Source: Clostridium sp. CAG:921 (GTDB lineage: Bacteria > Bacillota > Clostridia > TANB77 > CAG-465). From it: a stretch of DNA of 6,795 bases. A model generated the notes under the pieces. It saw nothing but the letters and a program-made list of their open reading frames with translations, did not search any database and was not told the origin of the DNA. Positions 1 through 4,795 of the stretch are shown piece after piece. The translations under genes were made by a program, and so were the position numbers. How positions within the stretch are numbered: position 1 is the stretch's first letter; the number at the start of each line of letters is the position of its first letter. The stretch spans positions 1-6,795 of the forward strand of contig HF991940.1 in the NCBI GenBank assembly GCA_000433135.1, read 5' to 3'.

Positions 1-1
1 T

Positions 2-157
2 AAGCTCGAAAAAATCAAGGAAGACAACAGGAAAAGACAGCAAAGATTTAGGGATAAACAAATGATAAATAACGTTACTGTAGCGTTAGATAACGCAGAA
101 GATAAGAATAGAGAAGAAAAGATTAGAATAGAAAATGATAGTGGATTTAAAGACTAA
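2..157 (+). CDS. C-terminal end of a replication protein (phage replisome organizer / initiator-like), partial
   Basis: An open frame enters from the left edge and ends at TAA 155-157, giving 51 residues of a longer protein whose start lies outside the window. The visible part is highly charged and low in complexity: a Lys/Arg/Gln-rich run (RKRQQRFRDKQ), then NVTVALDNAEDKNREE and a short acidic tail. From memory, this kind of basic linker followed by an 'NVTV...N' stretch is common in the tails of phage replisome-organizer proteins and DnaD-like initiators of Bacillota mobile elements. The next gene, 35 bases on, is a DnaC-type helicase loader, the usual partner of such initiators, which supports the guess. 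No catalytic or DNA-binding domain lies in the visible part. Existence of the coding end is fairly sure; the product name is an inference from context. Confidence 0.55.
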   Translation, partial: KLEKIKEDNRKRQQRFRDKQMINNVTVALDNAEDKNREEKIRIENDSGFKD

Positions 158-177
158 AAAAGCAATTTTTAATTATG

Positions 178-184
178 AAAGGAG
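178..184 (+). promoter_or_regulatory. Ribosome binding site that sets the dnaC-like start
   Basis: AAAGGAG lies 8 bases before the ATG at 193. The upstream in-frame ATG at 175 overlaps the region just before this site and has no purine-rich site of its own, so 193 is the better start. Confidence 0.7.
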
Positions 185-192
185 AAGTTTAT

Positions 193-1005
193 ATGATAAG
201 TACAAGAACAATTAAAAGAGAAAAATGTAAATTCTGTGGAAAGGAATTAGAACAAAAAACAATGAGTTTTATAGTAGGAGACAGAGAGTTTGTTTTATCA
301 GGAGAGCCTGTAAGATGTGACTGCATGAAAGCAAAGATATATTGGAAAAAGGTTGATGATAGAAGAGCTGCAATAGAATATAAAAGGGAGTATAACAGAA
401 AAATGATGCTAAGAAAGAGATATTACTTAAATAGCAAAATGAACAAAAGATTAATGGAATATAATTTTGATAATTATATGACTAATAATGACAATAGAAT
501 GGCTTATGAAAAGTCAAAAAGATATGCAGAAGGTTTTGTTAAAGGCGATAACAAAGGAAGTTTATTTATAACTGGAGGAGTTGGAACAGGTAAAACACAT
601 TTAGCAGCAAGTATAACAAATTACTTAATAGAAAATGAAATACCAGTTATATTTGGAACACTAATAACTTTACTAAATGATATAAAGGATACTTACAAAA
701 TTGATGGCAATTGTGAGAGTGATGTTATTGAAAAATATTCAAAGATTCCATTGTTGGTAATTGATGATTTAGGTAAAGAAAGACCTAGTGAATGGACATT
801 AGAAAAATTATTTACAATAATAAATAACAGATATGAGAATAATTTACCAATAATAATTACAACAAATTATAACAAGGAAAAGTTAAGAAAAAGACTTCTA
901 TGTAATAACAATGAAGAAATAGTAGATTCAATAATATCAAGACTTTATGAAATGTGTAGAGGAATAATCATCTTTGGAAAAGACAAAAGAAAAGAGTTAG
1001 TATAA
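193..1005 (+). CDS. DnaC/IstB-type AAA+ ATPase, replicative helicase loader
   Basis: A 270-residue ATP-binding protein of the DnaC family, which delivers the replicative DnaB-type helicase to single-stranded DNA at an origin. Residues are counted from the ATG at 193, chosen because AAAGGAG lies 8 bases upstream; the in-frame ATG at 175 would add six residues without a ribosome site. The N-terminus has a four-cysteine zinc-binding module (C12-x2-C15 and C42-x-C44), often seen in element-borne DnaC proteins. The ATPase core follows: Walker A GGVGTGKT (about 128-135), Walker B LLVIDDLG (187-194), sensor I IIITTN (220-225) and an arginine-finger-type SRL near 250. All key residues are present, so the protein should be functional. 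It follows a probable replication initiator and precedes a TnpV gene, as in the replication segment of Tn1549-like elements. It probably supports replication of the excised circular element. It is a stand-alone DnaC rather than an IS21 IstB, since no IstA transposase is nearby. Confidence 0.88.
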   Translation: MISTRTIKREKCKFCGKELEQKTMSFIVGDREFVLSGEPVRCDCMKAKIYWKKVDDRRAAIEYKREYNRKMMLRKRYYLNSKMNKRLMEYNFDNYMTNNDNRMAYEKSKRYAEGFVKGDNKGSLFITGGVGTGKTHLAASITNYLIENEIPVIFGTLITLLNDIKDTYKIDGNCESDVIEKYSKIPLLVIDDLGKERPSEWTLEKLFTIINNRYENNLPIIITTNYNKEKLRKRLLCNNNEEIVDSIISRLYEMCRGIIIFGKDKRKELV

Positions 1006-1077
1006 GCCGCAAAACTAAATACTAACCCAAATGTTTATAAATATATTTTAATATAAAAATTTAAAAAAGTAAATAAA

Positions 1078-1084
1078 AAGGAGG
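1078..1084 (+). promoter_or_regulatory. Strong ribosome binding site of the tnpV-like gene
   Basis: AAGGAGG, a near-perfect match to the 16S anti-Shine-Dalgarno, lies 6 bases before ATG 1091. It sits at the end of an 85-base AT-rich gap (1006-1090) that shows no convincing terminator or promoter. Confidence 0.7.
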
Positions 1085-1090
1085 AAAGTT

Positions 1091-1447
1091 ATGGATATAA
1101 CTTATAAAAAAGTAGGAGATTATTATTATCCTGAATTGGAATTACCAAACAAATATAAGGATTTTAGATTAGATAAATATGGAATGTTAAGACTTAATTA
1201 TTTAAAAGAAAATAAGCATGTACAATATGAGGTTATGAAGATAGAAGATACCTTAATAGATCATTTAAAAGAAGTACAAGAATTAGCAAATAAAAGATAC
1301 AATCAGCTTATGGAAGAGTTCAAAAAGAAGGAAAACATTACTGAAAAATTAAAACAAAAAGACCAAATGAAATGGGTAGGACTAATGAACAATATAAGCA
1401 ATTGTGCAGATGAGATTGTATTGAAAGAATGCATTTATGATGATTAA
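1091..1447 (+). CDS. tnpV: TnpV-family transposon-encoded protein
   Basis: A 118-residue protein that resembles the TnpV family of Tn4451/Tn1549-like elements along its whole length, judged from memory of the family. Shared landmarks are the start M-x-ITY-x-KVGDYY-x-P (residues 1-14), the KYGMLR-x-x-YLKE block (29-40), a helical middle, and the end DQMKWVGLMNNI...A-x-EIVL-x-E-x-IY (91-116). The usual length is about 115-125 residues, so the gene looks complete. The start is fixed by AAGGAGG six bases upstream. The biochemical role is poorly known; in Tn4451 TnpV was proposed to resemble excisionase-type accessory proteins. No catalytic motif is visible and the middle and end look helical and charged. 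Its position between the helicase loader and the relaxase is typical of these elements and is one of the best markers that the window is part of one. A putative hairpin follows the gene at 1459-1491. Confidence 0.85.
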   Translation: MDITYKKVGDYYYPELELPNKYKDFRLDKYGMLRLNYLKENKHVQYEVMKIEDTLIDHLKEVQELANKRYNQLMEEFKKKENITEKLKQKDQMKWVGLMNNISNCADEIVLKECIYDD

Positions 1448-1458
1448 ACTTAAAGAAT

Positions 1459-1491
1459 AATGCCTGAATTTTTGAAACAAAATTGGGCATT
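1459..1491. repeat. Imperfect inverted repeat (13 paired positions) after tnpV
   Basis: Arms AATGCCT-AATTTT (one extra G at 1466 in the left arm) and AAAATT-GGGCATT pair around the six-base loop TGAAAC (1473-1478), with one G-T pair. The hairpin starts about a dozen bases after the tnpV stop. No T-run follows (the next bases are TCCTTCC), so it is not a standard intrinsic terminator. It may be a transfer-origin or attenuator structure. Confidence 0.6.
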
Positions 1492-1532
1492 TCCTTCCAT
1501 ATTTTAGTTATAAGTTATGTATCAGCAAGCAA

Positions 1533-1556
1533 TGAATTTCTGTAGCTCGAAATTCA
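1533..1556. repeat. Perfect 8-bp inverted repeat upstream of the relaxase
   Basis: TGAATTTC (1533-1540) and GAAATTCA (1549-1556) are exact reverse complements around the eight-base spacer TGTAGCTC. It lies about 50 bases before the relaxase start, where a relaxase or accessory protein binding site would be expected. Confidence 0.55.
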
Positions 1557-1560
1557 AAAT

Positions 1561-1573
1561 GGGGAGATTCCCC
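1561..1573. repeat. GC-rich inverted repeat GGGGA-GAT-TCCCC
   Basis: A perfect 5-bp inverted repeat with a three-base centre, followed by AAGCCCC and a T-run (1581-1585). It stands out against the AT-rich surroundings and lies just before the relaxase ribosome site. It may be part of oriT; a small terminator-like element is an alternative because of the T-run that follows. Confidence 0.5.
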
Positions 1574-1593
1574 AAGCCCCTTTTTATTTTTAG

Positions 1594-1600
1594 AAAGGAG
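1594..1600 (+). promoter_or_regulatory. Ribosome binding site that sets the relaxase start
   Basis: AAAGGAG lies 6 bases before the ATG at 1607. The in-frame ATG at 1517 has no such site and would prepend 30 residues encoded by the inverted-repeat region, so 1607 is preferred. Confidence 0.75.
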
Positions 1601-1606
1601 AAAATT

Positions 1607-2440
1607 ATGGCTACAACAAAAATATGGAAAGTAGAAAAAAGATTAGATCATGTGATCAATTATACAACAAATGAAGAAAAAACAAAAAATGATTATTTAG
1701 AAAATGGAGTAGATGATTACGATAGCATAAGACAAGTAATGATGTATGCGACTAACGCAGGTAAAACAGAAAAACAATTTTATACAACAGGCATAAATTG
1801 TGACGTTGATTCTGCAGTAGAAGAAATGAGAGATGCAAAAGATTTCTGGCACAAAACAGATGGAATATTAGCATTTCATGCAGAGCAATCTTTTAAAGAA
1901 AACGAAGTTACACCAGAAATTGCTCATGAAATTGGAGTAAGACTTGCAGAAGAAATGTGGGGAGATAGATTTCAAGTAGTAGTATCTACTCATTTAAATA
2001 TTAAACATCTTCATAATCATTTTGTAATTAATTCAGTTTCATTTAAAGATGGATATAAGTATTATAGTAATTTTGAAAATACAGCATTATTAAGAAAAAC
2101 ATCAGATGAACTTTGTGAGGAATATGGTTTAAGTGTATTAGAAGAAAAGAAATGCAAATCTGGAATTAACTTCGAGAACTTTTATAAAAAAAATATACAA
2201 GAAAGTGATTATCATAAAGAAGTTAAAGAGGATCTAGATTATGCAATTAAAAATTCTTATACTACAAAAGACTTTCACAGAATATTAGAATCAATGGGAT
2301 ATCATTACTATTATAGAGCTGGAAAACTATCAGTAAGGAGAGAACCTTATAAAAGAAATATAAGAGTTGAAAAAGCATTTGGAGAAGAATATTCTGCTGA
2401 TAATATCACAAAAAGAATACTTCAAAATGATTATGTTTGA
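1607..2440 (+). CDS. Relaxase / mobilization nuclease, catalytic N-terminal part (cut by in-frame TGA)
   Basis: A 277-residue product with the nuclease domain of the Relaxase family (Tn1549-type). The enzyme nicks oriT and stays covalently attached to the transferred strand during conjugation. From ATG 1607 the visible motifs are the N-terminal tyrosine motif HVINYTTNEEKT with candidate catalytic Y19, a conserved histidine at H91 (AFHAEQSF), and the metal-binding histidine cluster H129/H134/H136/H138 in THLNIKHLHNHF. The fold appears complete to about residue 260 (FGEEYSADNI). The frame then meets TGA at 2438-2440, yet it continues without another stop to 2983 and encodes sequence typical of the rest of such relaxases. 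The uninterrupted protein would be 458 residues. All other complete genes here end in TAA, so TGA as an ordinary terminus is odd. The truncated product could still be an active nuclease, but it would lack the C-terminal part. It could also simply be a pseudogene. Confidence 0.85.
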   Translation: MATTKIWKVEKRLDHVINYTTNEEKTKNDYLENGVDDYDSIRQVMMYATNAGKTEKQFYTTGINCDVDSAVEEMRDAKDFWHKTDGILAFHAEQSFKENEVTPEIAHEIGVRLAEEMWGDRFQVVVSTHLNIKHLHNHFVINSVSFKDGYKYYSNFENTALLRKTSDELCEEYGLSVLEEKKCKSGINFENFYKKNIQESDYHKEVKEDLDYAIKNSYTTKDFHRILESMGYHYYYRAGKLSVRREPYKRNIRVEKAFGEEYSADNITKRILQNDYV

Positions 2441-2983
2441 AGACCAGATATAGTTCCTTATAGAGTTATAAAAGCAAAGTTTTATTCAGCTAAAAGTAGT
2501 ATAAAGAAAAAATATAAGTCTAAAGGAATAATCGCATTATATTACTATTATAAGTTTTTATTAGGCTTTCATAGAAAGAATAATATAGAATACAAGCTAA
2601 CACCAGAAATGCAAAAAGATGTAAAGAAAATGGAATTCTATTCAGAACAGATTAGATTTATGTGTAAATATAAATTAGAAACAACGGATGCAGTAGATGA
2701 GTTAAAAACTCAGAAACTTAGAGAAAAACAAATAATACTTAATAAAAGAAATAAGTTATATTATCATAGAAATAAATGCAATAATGAGGAAGATAAAGAT
2801 GCTATTACTAAAGATATTATTATTGTTACTGATATGCTGAAAAAGGTTAAGAAAGAAATAAAACTTTGTGATGTAATTTATAATAATGTTTCAAAAATGA
2901 AACAGCAGATTAAAGAAGTAGAGAATAAGGAACAAGAGAAAGAGCTAAAACAAAAGAAAAATATGAGAAAATATGAATTATAA
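2441..2983 (+). pseudogene. Relaxase C-terminal part, separated from the N-terminal part by a premature TGA
   Basis: These 180 codons are in the same frame as the relaxase and end at TAA 2981-2983. They begin RPDIVPYRVIKAKFYSAK, pass through KGIIALYYYYKFLLGF and end in a charged coiled-coil-like tail (KMKQQIKEVENKEQEKE). The 'AKFY...ALYYYY' pattern is what I recall from the middle of full-length relaxases of Tn1549-like elements. An internal ATG at 2609 would give a 124-residue protein, but the bases before it (CTAACACCAGAA) contain no ribosome site, so separate translation is unlikely. There is no length change or frameshift, only the one stop codon. This fits a single point mutation (for example from TGG, AGA or GGA), occasional read-through, or a sequencing or assembly error. 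Codon usage matches the upstream half, consistent with very recent loss. Confidence 0.7.
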
Positions 2984-2985
2984 AA

Positions 2986-3005
2986 TAGGCACAGAAATGT
3001 GCTTA
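2986..3005. repeat. Short hairpin with GAAA tetraloop after the relaxase
   Basis: Arms TAGGCACA and TGTGCTTA pair (one G-T) around the loop GAAA (2994-2997). It starts three bases past the relaxase frame's TAA. The following sequence AGAAAATATTTTT contains T5 only at 3013-3017, so it could act as a weak terminator for the mobilization operon. Confidence 0.45.
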
Positions 3006-3012
3006 GAAAATA

Positions 3013-3034
3013 TTTTTATGAAATTTCATAAAAA
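3013..3034. repeat. 22-bp perfect palindrome between relaxase and R-M cassette
   Basis: TTTTTATGAAA (3013-3023) is followed directly by its exact reverse complement TTTCATAAAAA (3024-3034). As RNA it would form a hairpin with a tiny loop. It may be a bidirectional terminator or an operator just upstream of the candidate cassette promoter at 3038-3066. It also sits at the apparent junction between element backbone and cassette. Confidence 0.55.
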
Positions 3035-3037
3035 CTA

Positions 3038-3066
3038 TTGCAAAAGAAACAAATGTTTGATAAAAT
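3038..3066 (+). promoter_or_regulatory. Candidate sigma-A promoter of the methyltransferase operon
   Basis: TTGCAA (3038-3043) and TAAAAT (3061-3066) are separated by 17 bases, close to the TTGACA-N17-TATAAT consensus (4/6 and 5/6). It lies about 80 bases before the first methyltransferase start and directly after the 22-bp palindrome. The region is so AT-rich that chance matches are possible. Confidence 0.4.
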
Positions 3067-3129
3067 TTTTAAAGATAAAAACATTAAAAATAATAGAAAA
3101 AAAATTAAAAATATGATAGTATATATCAA

Positions 3130-3137
3130 GAGGTAGA
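3130..3137 (+). promoter_or_regulatory. GAGGTAGA ribosome-binding block of the first methyltransferase
   Basis: GAGGTAGA precedes ATG 3146, with 12 bases between GAGG and the start. This is longer than the 6-8 bases in the backbone genes. The same eight bases precede both other cassette genes. Confidence 0.55.
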
Positions 3138-3145
3138 ATATAAAA

Positions 3146-3967
3146 ATGAAAAATATAATAAATTCAATAATTAACAAAGATTGTATAGAAGAAATGAAGA
3201 AAATAAATGATAATTCGATAGATTTAATAATTGCAGATCCACCATACAACTTATCAAAAGGAAATACTGTAAAAGTTGGTAAACTACAACAAGATATCGG
3301 AATGGGAGGAAAATGGAATAAAGTTATGGAAAATTGGGATAACATGCCATTTTCTGATTATATTGATTTTACAATTGAGTGGTTGACTGAAGCAAAGAGA
3401 ATATTAAAAGATACAGGATCTATGTGGATTTTTGGAACATATCACAATATTGGTATAATTAATTTTGTATGTCAGTTGTTAGAGATAGAGATTATTAATG
3501 AAGTAATCTGGTATAAAAGAAATTCAATTCCAAATTTATCAGGAAGAAGATTGACAGCTAGTCATGAGAATATAATATGGTGCCATAAGGGAAATGCTAA
3601 AAAAAGAAAGTATTATTTTGACTATGAATTTTCGAAAAATGGAAATTTTGAGGAAGATTTGTTAAAAAAATCTGGAAAACAAATGAGAACTGTATGGGAT
3701 ATTCCAAATAATAAGGAAAAAAGAGAATTGGAATATGGTAAACATCCAACTCAAAAACCATTACGATTATTAAAAAGAATGATTAATCTTTCTTCAAAAG
3801 AAGGAGATATATGTTTATCGCCTTTTTCTGGAGCAGGATCAGAATGTTTAGCAGCAAAAGAATTAAATAGGAAATTTATAGGTTTTGAAATAGATAAGGA
3901 ATACTATGAGATTTGTTTAAAAAGATTAAATTGCAAAGAGGTAGATAAAAAATGTTTGAACCAGTAA
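3146..3967 (+). CDS. Beta-class DNA adenine methyltransferase (DpnA-like) of the R-M cassette
   Basis: A 273-residue site-specific amino-methyltransferase that transfers a methyl group from S-adenosylmethionine to DNA, most likely to adenine N6. Motif order is that of the beta class: catalytic motif IV IADPPYNLS at 29-37 near the N-terminus, and SAM-binding motif I SPFSGAGSE (225-233) followed by FIGFE near the C-terminus. KHPTQKP (199-205), the usual lead-in to motif I, is also present. The stretch from WIFGTYHNIG through NLSGRR and the GKQM-x-x-VW block closely recalls DpnA/MboA-type enzymes of GATC systems, but this does not prove GATC specificity. Its last 16 bases overlap the second methyltransferase gene, so the two are probably translationally coupled. 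The start has GAGGTAGA upstream, and the length is normal for the family. It should protect host and element DNA from the endonuclease encoded convergently. Confidence 0.88.
   Translation: MKNIINSIINKDCIEEMKKINDNSIDLIIADPPYNLSKGNTVKVGKLQQDIGMGGKWNKVMENWDNMPFSDYIDFTIEWLTEAKRILKDTGSMWIFGTYHNIGIINFVCQLLEIEIINEVIWYKRNSIPNLSGRRLTASHENIIWCHKGNAKKRKYYFDYEFSKNGNFEEDLLKKSGKQMRTVWDIPNNKEKRELEYGKHPTQKPLRLLKRMINLSSKEGDICLSPFSGAGSECLAAKELNRKFIGFEIDKEYYEICLKRLNCKEVDKKCLNQ
3938..3945 (+). promoter_or_regulatory. GAGGTAGA ribosome-binding block of the second methyltransferase, inside the first gene
   Basis: GAGGTAGA lies inside the 3' end of the upstream coding region, with 10 bases between GAGG and ATG 3952. 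The block is preserved although it also encodes residues of the first protein, consistent with coupled translation. Confidence 0.55.
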
Positions 3968-4752
3968 TAAAATGGAGTGGAAGTAAGAGAACACAAGCAA
4001 ACAAAATACTTGAATTTGTTCCAAAATTTAATACTTATTACGAACCTTTTTTAGGAGGAGGATCTATGCTATATGCAATAAATCCTGAAAAGGCAGTATG
4101 TGGAGATATTTGTACGCCACTAATCGGTTTTTGGAATTGCTTAAAGGAAGAACCCAAGGAATTATTCGAAGACTATAACAGTAAATGGAATGAATTACAA
4201 AATGAAGGATATGAATATTACTATAATGTAAGATCTCAATTCAATGATAAAAAAGATCCATACAGTTTGTTCTTCTTAACAAGAACCTGTGTTAATGGTT
4301 TAATAAGATTTAATAAAAATGGAGAATTCAATAATTCGTTTCATCATACTAGAAAGGGAATTAATCCACAAAAACTTAAACCTGTGGTAAATGATTGGTC
4401 TAAAAGAATACAAAATGTGCAATTTATAAACGATGATTATAGAAAAATATGTGAAGGAGCAAAAGAAGGGGATTTTGTGTATTTAGATCCGCCATATTTT
4501 AATACAAAGGGTAGATATTATGGAACTATTGAATATGATGAATTTATAAAATTTTTATATACATTAAAAGAAAAAAAAGTAAAATATGCATTATCTTATG
4601 ATGGAAAAAGCGAAAGTAAAGATTACACAGTAGAAATTCCTAAAGATTTATATAAGCGACATATATTTATTGAATCGGGTAATTCAACCTTTAAAAAAGT
4701 TATTGATAAAAATTGTGAGAAAGTTAAAGAATCATTATATTTAAGTTGGTAA
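3952..4752 (+). CDS. Alpha-class (Dam/D12-type) DNA adenine methyltransferase of the R-M cassette
   Basis: A 266-residue N6-adenine methyltransferase of the D12/Dam family. Motif order is alpha-class: N-terminal KWSGSKRTQ (7-15, motif X region), SAM-binding EPFLGGGSML (31-40, motif I), then catalytic YLDPPYFN (177-184, motif IV). The segment between them, including TRTCVNGLIRFNKNGEFN (110-127), corresponds to the region that usually holds target recognition. The length is normal and all core motifs are intact. It differs from DpnM/EcoDam at the first motif (SGSK rather than TGGK), so GATC specificity should not be assumed. It starts inside the preceding methyltransferase gene (16-base overlap, different frame). 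Its stop codon TAA (4750-4752) runs straight into the shared terminator hairpin. Two adenine methyltransferases in one system often means that each methylates a different strand of an asymmetric target. The alternative is a DpnII-like pair in which one enzyme handles single-stranded DNA. Confidence 0.9.
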   Translation: MFEPVIKWSGSKRTQANKILEFVPKFNTYYEPFLGGGSMLYAINPEKAVCGDICTPLIGFWNCLKEEPKELFEDYNSKWNELQNEGYEYYYNVRSQFNDKKDPYSLFFLTRTCVNGLIRFNKNGEFNNSFHHTRKGINPQKLKPVVNDWSKRIQNVQFINDDYRKICEGAKEGDFVYLDPPYFNTKGRYYGTIEYDEFIKFLYTLKEKKVKYALSYDGKSESKDYTVEIPKDLYKRHIFIESGNSTFKKVIDKNCEKVKESLYLSW

Positions 4753-4795
4753 AAATATACAGGTAGAAATTTAGTTTTCTACCTGTATATTTTTA
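4750..4795. terminator. Bidirectional intrinsic terminator between convergent genes
   Basis: A 19-bp perfect stem (4751-4769 with 4776-4794) closes a six-base loop TTTAGT (4770-4775). The outer arms are A-rich on the left and T-rich on the right, so each strand ends in a U-run when transcribed. The methyltransferase stop codon overlaps the left foot and the endonuclease stop codon (complement of 4771-4773) lies in the loop, so the 3' arm encodes the last residues of the endonuclease. Confidence 0.85.

Larger units (their letters stand above)
1448..1606 (+). other. Non-coding region before the relaxase, candidate oriT / relaxosome site
   Basis: This 159-base gap between tnpV and the relaxase holds three separate inverted repeats (1459-1491, 1533-1556 and 1561-1573), an unusual density. 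It also contains a locally GC-rich block, GGGGA...TCCCCAAGCCCC at 1561-1580, in a sequence that is otherwise strongly AT-rich. Origins of transfer usually lie next to the relaxase gene and consist of inverted repeats beside a nick site, so this is the best oriT candidate in the window. No nick site can be assigned from sequence alone. Related elements often carry a small mobC gene here; none is present. The relaxase frame stays open back to an ATG at 1517, but the stretch looks non-coding. Confidence 0.45.

Noticed and set aside
175..192. ATG 175 as the start of the helicase loader
   Set aside because: The ribosome site AAAGGAG lies downstream of this ATG and 8 bases before ATG 193, so the upstream start is not supported.
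2438..2440. Selenocysteine or recoded TGA (genetic code 4 or 25)
   Set aside because: Tryptophan is encoded by TGG in the genes I checked and no other gene contains an internal TGA, so a global code change is unlikely. No GC-containing hairpin lies right after the TGA as a bacterial SECIS would, and relaxases do not use selenocysteine.
2609..2983. Independent 124-residue gene
   Set aside because: It is in frame with the relaxase, has no ribosome site before its ATG, and its sequence continues the relaxase C-terminal part; treated as the downstream portion of a broken gene.
3035..3145. A controller (C) protein gene for the R-M system
   Set aside because: There is no open frame or helix-turn-helix coding sequence between the relaxase and the methyltransferases, and none elsewhere in the cassette within this window.
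3016..3345. Minus-strand open frame of 109 codons
   Set aside because: It runs opposite the well-supported methyltransferase start and its promoter region. Its Phe/Ile/Leu-rich product is what the reverse of Lys/Asn/Glu-rich coding sequence gives.
3146..4752. Assigning GATC as the target because of DpnA/Dam-like methyltransferases
   Set aside because: Many GATC sites occur throughout the window, the Dam-type first motif differs from DpnM, and the nuclease is not DpnB-like; specificity cannot be read from sequence.
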